From positions 248,001-312,000 of the forward strand of contig BPQB01000027.1 of the NCBI GenBank assembly GCA_019973155.2: a DNA stretch of 64,000 nucleotides, written 5' to 3'. A program made the position numbers and the translations under genes. Of the stretch, positions 45,901-57,990 are shown in pieces; position 1 is the stretch's first letter; each line of letters opens with the position of its first letter. Under the pieces are notes generated by a model, which had not been told where the DNA came from, did no database searches, and worked only from the letters and a program-made list of their open reading frames with translations. Source of the stretch: Phanerochaete sordida (Eukaryota > Basidiomycota > Agaricomycetes > Polyporales > Phanerochaetaceae).

Positions 45901-48304
45901 ATGCTCCCCTCTCTCGCTCTCCTCTCGCTTCTCCTAGGCCCCGCGGTGCCCAGCAGCGCCGCGCCCGCCGCCAGCGCGCCCTCGGTCACGCTCGACCACG
46001 GCACCTTCGCCGGCAGCGTCGACGGCCTCGCGAACCGCTTCCTCGGGATCCCCTTCGCCGAGCCTCCGTGCGTACCCCGCGCACGCGCCCGCCGCGCTGA
46101 CTGACCCTCGGGCTGCGGTCCACCACAGCGTCGGCGACCTGCGCCTGCGCCTGCCCGTGCCGAACGCGGCGTACACCGGCGCGCACGACGCGAGCGCGTT
46201 CGGGCCCGCGTGCCCCCAGCAGGCCACGGTCCCGCAGTTCCCGCCGGGCATCGAGTCGAACGTTACTGAGTTCTTCGACAGCATCGCTATTTCCGATTTC
46301 GCGGAGGACTGTGAGCGCCTCGGTAGCACCTTTCGAGTCGGAGCTGAAGGAGTGCAGGCCTGACGCTGAATGTCTGGACCCCGGCGGATGTGCCGAAGGG
46401 CACGAAGCTGCCTGTCGTCGTCGTAAGTTCTCTCGCAGAGTTGCTCTGTCCGGAGACGGCTGACGAGATCTGGGGTCTAGTGGATTTACGGTGGTACGCC
46501 CCTCGTGCACTGGTCCACCACAATGTCGCGCTCACATTCCCGCTCGCTAGGCGGATTTGAATTCGGCGGCACTAGCACGTGCGTAGACAGCTCTCTGCCT
46601 GTAGCTGACCTGATGTGAACTGATAAGCTGTGTGTAATAGGTACAACGGCAGCGCGATTGTCTCGCGCTCCGTCGAGATGAACACGCCCGTGGTGTACGT
46701 CAGCATGAACTATCGGTAGGTGTATCGCGTTCTCCGCTCAAATCACACAATTCTGATTTCGTGCAGGCTCACAGGTACGATGTCGTGGATATCAGCACGG
46801 AAAGATGCTGAGCTCACGTTGTGCTAGTGTTCGGGTTCCTGGCCGGTCAAGAAGTTAAAGAGGCTGGGATCGGCAACCTTGGCATGCAGGACCGTAAGTC
46901 AGATTTGCACACCGATATACTGTGGCTGAATTCCTCGCCCTTGTAGAACGCCTAGCACTGCGCTGGATCCAGAAATACATCTCTGCCTTCAACGGCGACC
47001 CAAGCAAGGTCACCATGTACGTCCCATCACGTTCCCACTGCCCCCGCTCATCCCGATTTCTCCCTAGCTTCGGCGAGTCCGCCGGCTCGATCTCCGTCGC
47101 GCTGCACATGCTCGCCAACGGTGGCAACCCCGGTGGCCTCTTCCGCGCGGCATTCATGGAGTCGGGCTCTCCCGTGACCACGAACACCATCACGCACGGC
47201 CAGCCAACGTACGACACAGTCGTCTCACAGGTCGGGTGCTCTGGCGCGGCGGACACCCTCGAGTGCCTCCGCCAGGCGCCCTACCAGGCCCTGCTGGACG
47301 CCGCGAACGCGTCGCCGGGTTTCTTCTCGCCGTTGGTGCGTGCGGGAGTCTGCGATGGTGTCGCGTGCTGATGCGTGCACGGGTAGGCGTTGAACCTAGT
47401 GTGGGAGCCGCTCATCGATGGGGTGTTTTTGACGGATGACCCGCAGAAGCTGGTGGCGCGCGGGGCTATTGCTGACGTGCCGTTCGTGAACGGGGTGCGT
47501 GTCGGTGCTGCAAGTGACCATCCATGTTCTAACATAGCTCTACTTGCAGGATTGCGACGACGAGGGGACGCTGTTCACCATCCAATCACTCAACATCACG
47601 TAAGACTCCGCATACACTCATGGTCATTCATAACTGACCCCAAGAATATGCAGAACCGACGCAGAAGTTCGCGATTACCTCACCGAGATCTACATTCCAA
47701 ACACGACCCCGGCTCAGCTCGACACTCTCCTCGAGATTTATCCTCAAGACCCGGCACAGGGCTCGCCCTTTGGGACAGGCGACGACAACGCGCTGTCGCC
47801 CCAATTCAAGCGGCTCGCCGCTATCCAAGGCGACCTCTTCTTCCAGGGCCCGAGGCGCTTCTTGCTGAACAACCGCGCGAGCAAGCAGCCCACATACTCG
47901 TACAGTAAGTCGACTCGCCGCTCCTCGTTAGAATCGGTCTTAACATTATGCCAGTAAACAAGAGGCTTAAGTCGACCCCTGGGCTCGGCAGTGTACGTGC
48001 CACCGCCTCAACTATTTCTCTGCTAGCTCACACGATGCACTAGGCTCATGCCACGGACATTCTGAACATGTACGGCCCGGGCGACATGACGGACTACCTC
48101 ATCAACTTCGCGAGCACGCTCAACCCGAACGGCGCGGGCCTGCTGAACTGGCCCGCGTACACCACCGCCGGCAAGCAGCTGCTGACGTTCCTCGACGGCA
48201 CGGTACCCCTCGCGATCACGAAGGACGACTTCAGGACGAACGGGACGGACCTGCTCACGCAGCTCTTGCAGGTGAACCCGTTGGGAGGGGGCGTCTCGTC
48301 GTGA
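45901..48304 (+). CDS. Secreted type-B carboxylesterase B
   Basis: The start at 45901 gives a signal peptide (MLPSLALLSLLLGPAVPSSA). Conserved blocks are VTLDHGTFAGSVDGLANRFL, GIPFAEPP and LRLRLPVPNAAY. LTLNVWTPADVPKGTKLPVV, the oxyanion region GGGFEFGGTS and NTPVVYVSMNYR come next. The nucleophile elbow is FGESAGSIS near 47070. The acidic residue is in DCDDEGT near 47550, and the His is in AHATDILNMYGPGD near 48050. All triad residues are present. About eleven introns of 50-70 bp are visible, including an 8-nt microexon at 46767-46774 (GCTCACAG) that joins MNYR to the VFGFLAG exon. It is the closest relative of esterase C 4 kb downstream. The stop is at 48302-48304. A secreted esterase or lipase is likely; the substrate is not predictable. 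Confidence 0.92.
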
Positions 48305-48442
48305 AGCCACGTAGTAACTGTGGAATTCTAGGAATTCTGAGAAGGTAGTTCACCTGTAGAGACATGTGGAAATCGGATATGTACAGATTTTCCCGGATCA
48401 ATATCTCAGCCTGGCCCTTACTGCGACCGCCCGCGCCCCGTG

Positions 48443-48640
48443 CGGTGTTTCGGCGCTAGCGAAAGGCTTCGTGGCGCGAACCCTAACCATAAGCTCGAAG
48501 GCCAAAAACGGTCCACGTCAGCCGTCGTCTTTTGCATCTCGCCTCTTCCAACAACATAATCTTGCACTCTTCCAAAAACATTACAAAGGGATGAATATAG
48601 TGCAGATCGCTGGTGAATGCAAGAGCTAGTATCATTCGGC
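48443..48640 (+). repeat. Terminal-repeat motif copy R3
   Basis: GGCGCTAG, then GGCTTCGTGGCGCG and AACCCTAACCATA lie about 140 bp after the esterase B stop. GTCCACGTCAGCCGTCG follows, as in R2. R2 and R3 have the same orientation and bracket esterase B as direct repeats. Confidence 0.7.
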
Positions 48641-49978
48641 AGAACACAAGTGAAATATGGGAGGTTCAGACGAACTTGTACGTGCTCACTGCCGGCAAGC
48701 GCGATGCACGGATATTGACGAAGGCTCGCAGACTGTCTTTGCAGCGCGTATTCGTTTGGGCCAAACATCAAGGCGCAATTGAAGCTGTGCCTGCTATCAC
48801 GAAGCGATTCAATACTCTGTGCTTCTGTTTCTCTGTTTGCGTCACCCGCGACCGTAGCGCCGTCGTCTCTTTGCAGTGCAATATTTGATTGCCCTGTAGG
48901 TCAATTCTGCCCGTCTGTTAGTTTTGTGCTGTATAACTCCTTCCAATGTGCCTGACAAGGCACCACATACGCTCTCTACGAGCTTCATACGATTTATCAG
49001 CAGGGATACGCAAATATACGCTCAATTTGCGCTATATTCCTCCTTTCTGGTGCGTCGGGCAAGCAGAAGACCCGAGGCTTCCCGTGTTAAGCTGACTGAT
49101 GTGCAGGGCATCCGGAGTGTCGTGAAACTGGCGCCGGCAACCTTTCGACGGGCTCGCTGCATTAGTCATCCCCCTAGTAAGTCTGTGTGACTGAACGCAT
49201 GTGCTTCCTCGCTTACTTGCTGGCTCTCAGGTTTCAGGCCCTGCCAAGGCCATCGTATAGCAGGCTGCTTGGTTCGCTGTCTCCTTGCTCGTTGCAGAGG
49301 TGGAGAGACGAAGTTCAGGACGTCTGAGCTCCCAAGCGAGTTTCTCCTGGGCGACCCCCGCCCGATGGCCTAGTTCAAAAGGCTATGATCTCACTTTCCT
49401 ACGTCGCGTTGAGCTGGTCGTGGCGCCACAATGGTCCAGCAATCGCCGCTACTGCGCAAGCCTTTCCTGGCGCCCTGCGTATCTTCGTGAGCGCTGTTCT
49501 CGCGCTTTACAAAACGTGCGCTCATACATTGGTTTCTAGCTCCGGACGGCAGTCGCGCGACGAATGGGAGCCCGCTCCAGTGCAACAGCCCGCATTTACG
49601 TAAAGACGCGGAAGGACATTTCCCGCAACGCTCTCGCTCGCATGTTTCGCATTCGACATCGTTGTGCACCTCGCTGCTAATGTGTGGGTTCAAGCGCATC
49701 TCCTGCACGCTGAAGCAACCTTTGCTTTCTTTTAGAAGACTGCGCTGGGTTGGCTGAGAGCTGGAGAGTCAACCGGGGTCAGAAATGCGAAGCGAGATGT
49801 GTCCTATTCGACCGACAGTCTACTAGCCATTTCGCTGATCCAGGCTCCCCGCGATCACTCCGCTTACGAACGTCTGGTATGTCGCCGGCTTTCACCATAG
49901 CGGCCGCTGCCTTGAAGTCGCCTTTCAACCCAGCGCGACTATCCGTTTTTGCACCCGCTTGGCGCGTGGAAGGACAGG

Positions 49979-50017
49979 TATAAATGCCAGGCGACGCAGC
50001 GAGTGTCCTCCAGTGCA
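49979..50017 (+). promoter_or_regulatory. Core promoter block of esterase C
   Basis: TATAAATGCCAG at 49979-49990 and GCAGCGAGTGTCCTCCAG match the esterase B promoter. The spacing to the start codon is 65-71 bp. Confidence 0.75.
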
Positions 50018-50049
50018 GCGGCACTAACTCTTGCGTCGCATCCTCAACC

Positions 50050-52470
50050 ATGCTCCCATCTCTCGTTCTCCTCTCGCTCGCCTTGGGGCGTGCCATGCCT
50101 AGCAGCGCGGCGCCCGCCGCCGCGCCCTCCGTCACGCTCGACCACGGTACCTTCGTGGGCAGCGTCGACGGGCTCGCGAACCGCTTCCTGGGCATCCCCT
50201 TCGCCAAGCCTCCGTGCGTCCTCTGCGCTCCTCTGTGCTTCCCTTACTGACACCGCGCTCGCTTGGCAGCGTCGGCGACCTGCGCTTCCGCCTGCCCGTG
50301 CCCAACGCGGCGTACAGCGGCACGCACACCGCGACCGCGTTCGGGCACGCGTGCCCGCAGCAGACCGCGCCGCCGCAGTTCCCGGCGAGCGTCCAGTCGG
50401 ACGTCACCGCATTCGTCGACAGTACGACCATTACGGACATTGCTGAGGACTGTGAGTGTCTGCGCCGCGTGTCGGGCGGATGAAAGGAGCTGACGGCTAC
50501 CAGGTCTGACGTTGAATGTCTGGACCCCTGCGAACGTCGCGAAGGGCGCGAAGTTGCCTGTGGTTGTTGTAGGTCCTCTCGTCTGTCAATCAGCTTGGCC
50601 GTTACTCACGACGATATTTTCGCGGCGACAGTGGATATATGGTGGTACGTATATCGTATTCCATAAACGCAAAGCGCGATTCTGACAGCTTTCGCTCCGT
50701 AGGCGGATTCGAGACCGGCGGAACCAGCACGTAAGTTGGCCATGTCATGCCGGTGGCTTGGTCTCCGGTGAGCTGACAAACATCGTCGTCCAGATTCAAC
50801 GGCAGCGCGATCGTCTCGCGCTCTGTCGAAATGAATACGCCTGTGGTGTACGTCAGCATGAATTATCGGTGAGGGCGTCACTTATTTCGCTATTTGTACA
50901 CGACCCTGACTCCGTGCAGACTCACAGGTATGATAGACAGGCGATGGCCGCCAGGAATATGCTAAGGACGGCATATAACAGTTTTTGGGTTCCTCGCTAG
51001 CCAGGAGGTCAAAAATGCCGGAGTAGGTAACCTTGGTATGCAGGACCGTAAGTACGCCCTCGATCCCTGCCAGCCTGGTATATTTGAGCTGAATCGTGCA
51101 TCATCACAGAGCGCCAGGCAATGCGCTGGGTACAGCAATACATTTCTGCCTTCAACGGCGACCCGACCAAGGTCACAATGTACGCCCAACCCCCTTCTCC
51201 ACTCTCCCCCCACATCTCAATCGCACCACAGCTTCGGCGAGTCTGCGGGCTCGATCTCCGTCTCGCTGCACCTGCTCACCAGCAACGGCAACCCCGGCGG
51301 CCTCTTCCGTGCCGCATTCATGGAGTCGGGGTCGCCCTTCGCCATGAACGACATCACGCACGGGCAGCAGACGTACGACGGAATCGTCGAGCAGGTCGGG
51401 TGTGCCGGCGCGAAGGACACCCTAGAGTGCCTCCGCCAGGCGTCGTTCCAGGCCTTGATGGACGTGGTGAATGCGTCGCCGGGGCTGACCTCGCCGTTGG
51501 TACGTGCGTGCTGCTGTTGTATCGGAGGTTGCTGATCCGTGTGCGTGCAGGCATTGAATTTGCCGTGGGCGCCGCTCGTCGATGGGGTCTTCTTGACAGA
51601 TGACCCGCAGAAGCTGGTCGCGCGGGGAGCTATTGCTAATATACCGTTCGTGAACGGGGTACGTGCTCAGATCTTCTGGCTACTGCCACAGCCCTTTTAA
51701 TTGCTCTGTTTATAGGACTGTGACGACGAAGGAACGCTCTTCTCTATTGGAACGCTTAATCTCACGTACGCTTCCACGCATGTGTGGAGCAGCTGGAAGC
51801 TAATACGCCCCCCATCACAGCACCGATGCAGAAGTGCGCGCGTACCTCTCCGCGAACTACTTCCCGAATGCTACTCCATCCCAGCTGGACACTCTCCTGG
51901 AAATCTACCCTCAAGACCCAGCGCAGGGTTCGCCCTTTGGCACGGGAGACGCGAACGCAATATCCCCTCAGTTCAAGCGGCTGGCTGCCATACAGGGCGA
52001 CCTAGTCTTCCAAGGTCCGAGGCGTTTCCTCCTAAATAGTCGCTCGAGCAAGCAGGCCACGTTCTCGTACCGTGAGTACCCGTGTCATTCCGACTGCGCA
52101 GACATTTAATGGCGTCGTAGTGAACAAGAGGCTCAAGGCGACCCCTGGCCTCGGCAGCGTAAGTCTCGCTCGCTCTTGCAGTATCGTAGAAGCTCACACG
52201 AGAGCCCAGGCCCACGGCACGGACCTCCTGAACATGTACGGCCCGGGCGACATGACGGAGTACCTCATCAACTTCGCGAGCACGCTCAACCCGAACGGCC
52301 CCGGGCTTTTGAACTGGCCCGCGTACACCATCTCCGGCAAGCAGCTGCTCACGTTCCTGGACGGGGCGGTACCCCTCGCGATCACGCAGGACAATTTCAG
52401 GACGAACGGGACGGACTTGCTCACGCAGCTCTTGCAGGCGAACCCGCTCGGAGGAGGAACATCGGAGTGA
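50050..52470 (+). CDS. Secreted type-B carboxylesterase C
   Basis: The start at 50050 gives a signal peptide (MLPSLVLLSLALGRAMPSSA). It follows esterase B throughout: VTLDHGTFVGSVDGLANRFL, LRFRLPVPNAAY, LTLNVWTPANVAKGAKLPVV and NTPVVYVSMNYR. The nucleophile elbow FGESAGSISVSLHL lies near 51235. DCDDEGT lies near 51720 and the catalytic His is in AHGTDLLNMYGPGD near 52215. Introns fall at the same places as in B, including an 8-nt microexon at 50920-50927 (ACTCACAG). The intron after the microexon ends TATAACAG and restores the frame into VFGFLASQEV. No stop or shift is seen, so the gene looks intact. It is a tandem duplicate of B and convergent with esterase D, with about 415 bp between stops. 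Confidence 0.92.
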
Positions 52471-52885
52471 ATCGGCACGTAAAGGGCAAGATATTGGGAC
52501 TCGAAATTCTGAGGTCTTCGCGCTTTGGAGAGATGTGAAGCTTCTTGAATAAATACTCGCCTGGATCTCAACACATGCTGATTGCGCCGATTCGACCAAC
52601 GAAGCGGTATGGAGCATGGAGGATGTCTGAACTATTGTATCGTGCAATTCCCAAAGACTTAATGAAGATCTCCAGCGCACCCAGCAGTTCGATGTGCATG
52701 CAGTATAATATTGCAAGTCGCGCAAACACTGCGGTACACATGCATAACACCTAACCAATCGTCCCGAGCGCAAGTCACACAGTGTCCGCCCGAGCCAGCT
52801 CAAAGAGTCAAAACACACACACAGGCCTCCTCTCCTCGACAAAGTCCAACACCCAGCCAACAACACCACCAAACAAACCTACGCC
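52471..52885. other. Convergent intergenic, esterases C and D
   Basis: Shared 3' region. No gene or repeat is recognised. Confidence 0.5.
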
Positions 52886-55272
52886 CTACTCAAGCGGGTG
52901 CGCCTGCTGCAGCTCGGTGAGCAGCTGCATCCCCTCGACGCGGAAGTCGTCCGCGGTGATGTTGAGCGGGACGGGCCCGTCGAGGAACGTCATGAGGCGC
53001 GGCGCCGCGGTGCTGTACGCGGGCCAGCCGAGCAGGCCCGGCCCGTTCGGGTTCAGGCCCACGACGAAGTTCACGAGGTACTCCGTCATGTCCGTCCCGC
53101 CGAACACGCTGATGATGTCCGTGATGTGCGCCTATCGGGCCATGTCAGACACGGCCAGGGACAGAGGAGGGAGGGGCGCACGCTGCCGATGCCCGGCGTG
53201 GCCTTGAAGCGCTTGTGGATGTACGCGAACGCCGGCTGCTTGTGCGCGCGCTCCTGCAGGAAGAAGCGGCGCGAGGACTGGAAGACGAGGTCGCCCTGGA
53301 TCGCCGCGAGCCGCTTGAACTGCGGCGAGAGCGTGTTGTTCGTGCCCGTGCCGAAGGGCGAGCCCTGTGCCGGGTCCTGCGGGTACAGCTCGAGGATCTT
53401 GTCGAGCTGCGAGGACGACGCTTCAGGGAGGTAGTTCGACTGGAGGTAGGCCTTGACTTCGGCGTCCGTGCTGGGAAGCCGAAGGTCAGCGTGGTCAGGT
53501 CACTCAATTGGTGGTGGACGTACGTGATGTTCAGAGTGGCGAGGGAAAAGAGCGTGCCCTCGTCGTCACAGTTCTACGGAAGAGGGGTCAGCCGAATGGT
53601 ACGGTGGAAGTGGCCATGCACATACACCATTGACGAACGGGACATCCGCGACGCTACCCTGCTTGACAAGGGTCTGCGGGACATCCGTAACAAACACGCC
53701 GTCCACCCGCGGCTGCCACGAGAGGTTCAACGCCTAGACAATCTCCATCAGCGGGCTGCCAAAAATCACAATGCGTGCATCGCTGCGCACCGACGGCCCA
53801 AACAGCGCCGGCGACCCGTTCGCCGCCTGCAGCAGCGTCTCGAACGGCGCCTCGCGCAGGCACTGCAGCGTGTCGCGCGCGGCGGCACACCCGGCGTCCG
53901 CGACGATCCGGTCGTAGTCGGCCTGCCCGCCGCTGATGTCGCCGACGGCGAGCGGCGCGCCGGACTGCATGAACGCGCCGCGGAAGAGGCCCTCGGCGTC
54001 GCCGCCGTTCGTCGTCATGTGCAGTGCGACGGAGAGCGCGCCGGCGGATTCGCCCCAGCTATGGGAGGGTTGAGAGGGAGGGAGAGATGGAAGAGGAATG
54101 TGACGTACAGGGTGACCTTGGCCGGGTCGCCGCCGAAGGCGCTGATGTACTCCTGGACCCAGTGGAGAGCGAGGCGTTCTATGGATCACTACATGTCAGC
54201 GAGTACTCTGAGCGGGATATACGCAGTTTGACGTACGATCCTGCAGGCCGAGATTACCGACGCCGGCTTCCTTGACCTCTTTGCTCGCGAGGAACCCGAA
54301 CACTGCGTGAAATGTTGTGAGTGTACCAGACCGGCTAGCGACGAAGAAATACTCACGAGACAGCCTAGAAAGCGAGTTCAGCCTGAGTTCGAGTGCACTC
54401 AACGACCTTGGAAGAACTTACCGATAATTCATACTGACGAAGATCACGGGCGTGCCCATCTTGACAGAGGTTGCGACGACCGCGGTGCCATCGTACCTAC
54501 GTAACAAAATAATCAGTATACCTGCGGCTGCGCTGAGGGCAATGTGATAGACGTACGAGGACGTGCCGCCGAACTCAAAGCCGCCTGTATGCGTAGAAAA
54601 TCAATTGCACGGCCATAAAATAAACCGGGAGGCTACGAACCGCCGAAAATCCACTGCAAGGAAGGGGAAATCAATGCCAGGCGCGGCCATCAGAAAGACA
54701 ACCCGACGCACCACGACGACCGGGAGCTTCGCGCCCCTCGTCACATTCGCCGGCGTGTACACGTTCAGCGTCAGACCTGCGCGCGGGTCAGCCCCCACGC
54801 CCCCTCCCATCCTTCAAATACGCACAGTCCTCGCCCGACGGCGCAATGACACCTCCTCCGAGAAACTGCGTGACGTTCGACACGATGGCGGGCGGTACAC
54901 GCAGGGTATCGTTCTGCTGGGCACAGGCGAGCCCGAACGCGCTCGCGTTGTACGTCCCGGCGTACGGCGCCGCGGGCACGGGCAGGCGGAAGCGCAAGTC
55001 ACCGACGCTGCCAGCCGCCCCAGAATCAGCGTATGGTAGTCGATAGGGTGCGGGCGCACGTACGGAGGCTGCGCGAACGGGATCCCGAGGAACTTGTTGG
55101 CGGGGCCTTCGGACGCGCCGACGAATATGCCCGCGTCGAGCCGCACGGTCGGCGCGGTGGGCGGGGCGGCGGCGGATGGCGCGCTGAGGCTGGCGGGCAC
55201 GGTGCTCGTCGGCACTGCTCTCGAGAGCGCGGCGAGCTCGGCGAGGGCGAGGGGGATGTAGGAGAAGTGCAT
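52886..55272 (-). CDS. Secreted type-B carboxylesterase D
   Basis: The minus-strand start at 55272 gives a signal sequence (MHFSYIPLALAELAALSRAV). Blocks are VRLDAGIFVGASEGPANKFL, GIPFAQPP and LRFRLPVPAAPYAGTYNASA. The block NVYTPANVTRGAKLPVVVV comes after a splice, then TAVVATSVKMGTPVIFVSMN. The nucleophile elbow is WGESAGALSVALHM near 54050. DCDDEGT lies near 53560 and the catalytic His is in AHITDIISVFGGTDM near 53120. The stop is at 52886. An 8-nt microexon lies at about 54357-54364. Compared with B and C it has an insertion around the third exon (RRVVFLMAAPG near 54690, probably intron). A TATA box (reverse TTTTATA at 55321-55327) lies 49-55 bp upstream. The triad is intact. It is more distant from B and C than they are from each other. 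Confidence 0.9.
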
Positions 55273-55320
55273 GAGTGGTGCGGTCGTTGCTGCTCTGATC
55301 TCTCTGCGCTGCGTCCCAGG

Positions 55321-55327
55321 TTTTATA
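55321..55327 (-). promoter_or_regulatory. Probable TATA box of esterase D
   Basis: TTTTATA on the plus strand reads TATAAAA toward the esterase D start, about 50 bp away. Confidence 0.55.
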
Positions 55328-55879
55328 CGCGCGAGGGCGCCGCGCCCGTCCCCGAGCGCGTGAAGCGCATGCCGGGACTGGGCCGTCTCGGGGAGCGGGT
55401 GCAGGGCGGTGCGTCGCCTGGCAGGCGTGCTGCGGGCCAATATGGCGTATGATGCACGATCGTACGACGCCAGGCGCGGGAGGCGGTGTGTACGTAGTCG
55501 AGGGGCTGCACGCTTGCGGCGTTGTGCTGAGATCGCGCTGGAGATGTGGCCGGCGGAGATGTCTTCTCGCGGCTGGACGCTCGGGGAGACCTATCACACG
55601 CTAGCACTGGTGTCTACCTGGTCTAATTGGGGCGACTACACCTGCGCGGGCGAACCTTGAGGGATGGCCACTCGGGCACGGAGCGCCTGCTTTGGGTTCG
55701 TGGTTGTTAGCGCCTCGTGAACGAACGACGACGACGCCTGCCGTGCAATTTATCCGCACTCGTCCAGCTCCTTAGCACTGCTTCAGCGCAGTCTCCGCGT
55801 AAAATAAGGGGCTGAAATACCGTCTCGCGCGATGTTGGGACAGTGGCGGTCGTTCACGCATGGACGACGCAGCGGCGAA

Positions 55880-55980
55880 AGCGTGGCACGACTTCCGCGA
55901 AGCCAGACACAGCCACTCCGCGGCTATCAGAATCTAACGTTCAAGGTTTGCAACACCGCAGTCAAGGGGGTTGCAAGATT
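55880..55980 (+). repeat. Repeat S, copy 1
   Basis: ACAGCCACTCCGCGGCTATC, then TTTGCAACACCGCAGTCAAG and GGGGTTGCAAG. The first part matches, inverted, the sequence near 63700-63750 (ACAGCCACAGCGCGGCTATC in reverse). The GTCAAGGGGGTTGCA part matches, inverted, 57907-57921. Confidence 0.55.
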
Positions 55981-56339
55981 AAAAAATGCGACCTGATGCC
56001 GCATTTTTTCGTTAAGGTCCTCACGGACCCCCCCTCCCCCCCTACCCCTTACTTATAAGCATAGTAGATAAGTAACCTGTATAGATATGGCAACAAGACC
56101 TATAGGAAGTAATTAAGTACATGATTTCAGCCTGTGCCTGCGCTTTGCCACCTGCCGTGCGCCGTGCCTGTTAGCACGCGTGCCGCAGCGCAGCTGCCCT
56201 TCGAGGCGGACGAGCGCGTGGCGGACGACACGGTCGCTGTGCTCGCGGACATCGCGCTCATGAGCCCGCTCGTCTACGTCCCGGACGTCTCGCCCATCGT
56301 GCGCGTCGATATCACGCACGCGGCTGGCAGCGCGTGCTC

Positions 56340-57040
56340 GCCGACCAGTTGTACACCGACGCGGGGCAGAGCGCGTGGCCGGCAACCCTGTGGCCTTCGA
56401 CCAGCGACGCAAGTGTGGCGACAGGTGTCTCTGACACCACGGGTGCGCCATCGTCTTGCGCGGGCAGTCTGAGCGCCGTCCCGAGCGATGAGTCATTGGA
56501 ACCGCGGCAGGGCGGCGGACCGTGTCTCAGGGGCCTGTTTCGCGGCCTGAGCTCCCTTGTACGGCACCCAGAAGCACGTCGGCTCGAGGTGGTACGCAGG
56601 GAGGTCCGTGAGGCGCGCGCCGAGCGCGAGGGCCGCCGCGCCAGTCGACCGTGAGCTTGCCGGGCCGCACGCGCACCGCGAGAGCCGAGAATGCCCGTCT
56701 AGTTCCGCTCCGCCATGAGCTACGCGCGGCCCGGCACTAAGCGCAGTGCGTCCTCGAGCGTAGGCACGTCCGCAACATTGAGCGCGGTGGACTCCTTCAA
56801 ACTAGTCTCGCGTCAGTAACGCGCACCCGCGGCCCGCACAGCAGGCAAAGGACGCACCTGTGCCTGGCTACAGCGTCCGGCTGCACGCTCCACACGCGCC
56901 AGAGCTGCGCAAGCGACGCAGTAACCGAGGAGGCTCCGGCGTGCCCGAGGTTCTCCTTCGCGGACGTGACGAAGAGTGGGGCCGCGGGCGGGCGCGGTGC
57001 GAGCACGGCGCGAAGTGCGACGAGCTCGACGGGGTCGTCC
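56340..57040 (-). pseudogene. Relic of a non-reducing-type polyketide synthase
   Basis: On the minus strand, 57040-56895 reads TDDPVELVALRAVLA, then PLFVTSAKENLGHAGASSVT and ASLAQL. This corresponds to the ketosynthase region in which intact enzymes have a DPVEL motif and a K-x-N-x-GH motif with the catalytic His. Further along, 56612-56553 reads LTDLPAYHLEPTCFWVPYKG, the conserved LPxYxxxxxxYWxPYxG element after the acyltransferase domain. Then 56397-56351 reads GHRVAGHALCPASVYTD, the start of a product-template-like domain. The order KS, linker, PT is right. The acyltransferase domain and most other sequence are missing, with stops and shifts between pieces. It is a decayed remnant, not a functional gene. 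Confidence 0.65.
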
Positions 57041-57894
57041 GTGTCCGCGCGCATGTCTGTGTGCGTGTCAGCCGGGGTGTGTGCGCGATGCGTGAGGAAA
57101 CGGTCTCGCGCGCACTTTCTGCTAGCACCCACTCGTATGGTCAATCCTGTGTGCCTCCGTTCCTGCTCACTGCGTGCTGAGCAGCGTGCGGCTTCCCTCA
57201 GCGGGAGGCTGGCGCATCCAGTAGTACTGCTTGTTGCGTAGCGCTGAGCTCCTGGCAGGACGAGTGCGGGACAGGCGAGGGTGGCGCCAACGCGCAGGGC
57301 GCGGCCGGTGCGCGAGAACTGCACGGACGCGCGAAAAGGCGCAAACGGCGGTACGGGTTCATCGGTCACGGCGTGTGCGCCGCTGGGACGACAAGCCCGT
57401 CGCCATTAACGAGACCCAGCGCGGGGTGAGGCGAGTAGGCAGCACGACGGCGCGCGAAACCGCGGCGTGGCGGAGCATGTTGAACATGTTGAACGTTGAA
57501 CAGCTGAGCGGCCCCCGACGTGTCCGTGTGTCAGCGGGTGTGTGCGCGGTGTTAGGAGCACGCACCGGTGCCGTGCGCCTCCACAACGCTGAGTTTCTGG
57601 GCCTCGTCTGCTGCAGACTGTTAGCGTGTGCCGACCGTCGCAAGAGTGCAAAGGAGTTGGGATGATGTAGGTTTCCTGCGGCATCGCGGAGGGCGGACCG
57701 TCGCCCATTTTGGGCAATCCGGATCAATCTCCACGCTCGGAAGGCTCCCAGGGCCGTAGAGCGAAGGCTTTCATCGTGGGTGGTTCGGACTGGTGTACTG
57801 GATATATCAGCACGGTTATTTGCAACGGAATCCATGTTTTGTCAAAAATATTTTAAGCCCTCCTCAACCCACCCCCCCCTCCCCGCATACGGTC

Positions 57895-57990
57895 GGGCGC
57901 TTAGATCCTGCAACCCCCTTGACCGCAGTGCTTACGCAGTCGCGTTCACGTACACCGTACGAGGCAGTAGTGCACTCTTCGGCCATGCGT
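57895..57990 (+). repeat. Repeat S, copy 2
   Basis: CCGCAGTGCTTACGCAG, then CACGTACACCGTACGAGGC and AGTGCACTCTTC match, inverted, 63650-63700. Its translation on this strand, TQSRSRTPYEAVVHSSAMR, matches the minus-strand TQARARTPYEAAKHSSAVR near 63640-63690, so the unit may derive from coding DNA. Confidence 0.55.

Larger units (their letters stand above)
48305..50049. other. Intergenic between tandem esterases
   Basis: It holds repeat copy R3 near the start and the esterase C promoter at the end. The region 49400-49600 shows patchy similarity to 45230-45400 upstream of esterase B (for example CTCGCGCTCATGCA-like and GGCAGTCGC-like strings). This fits an old duplication of the whole unit. 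No other gene is recognised. Confidence 0.45.
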
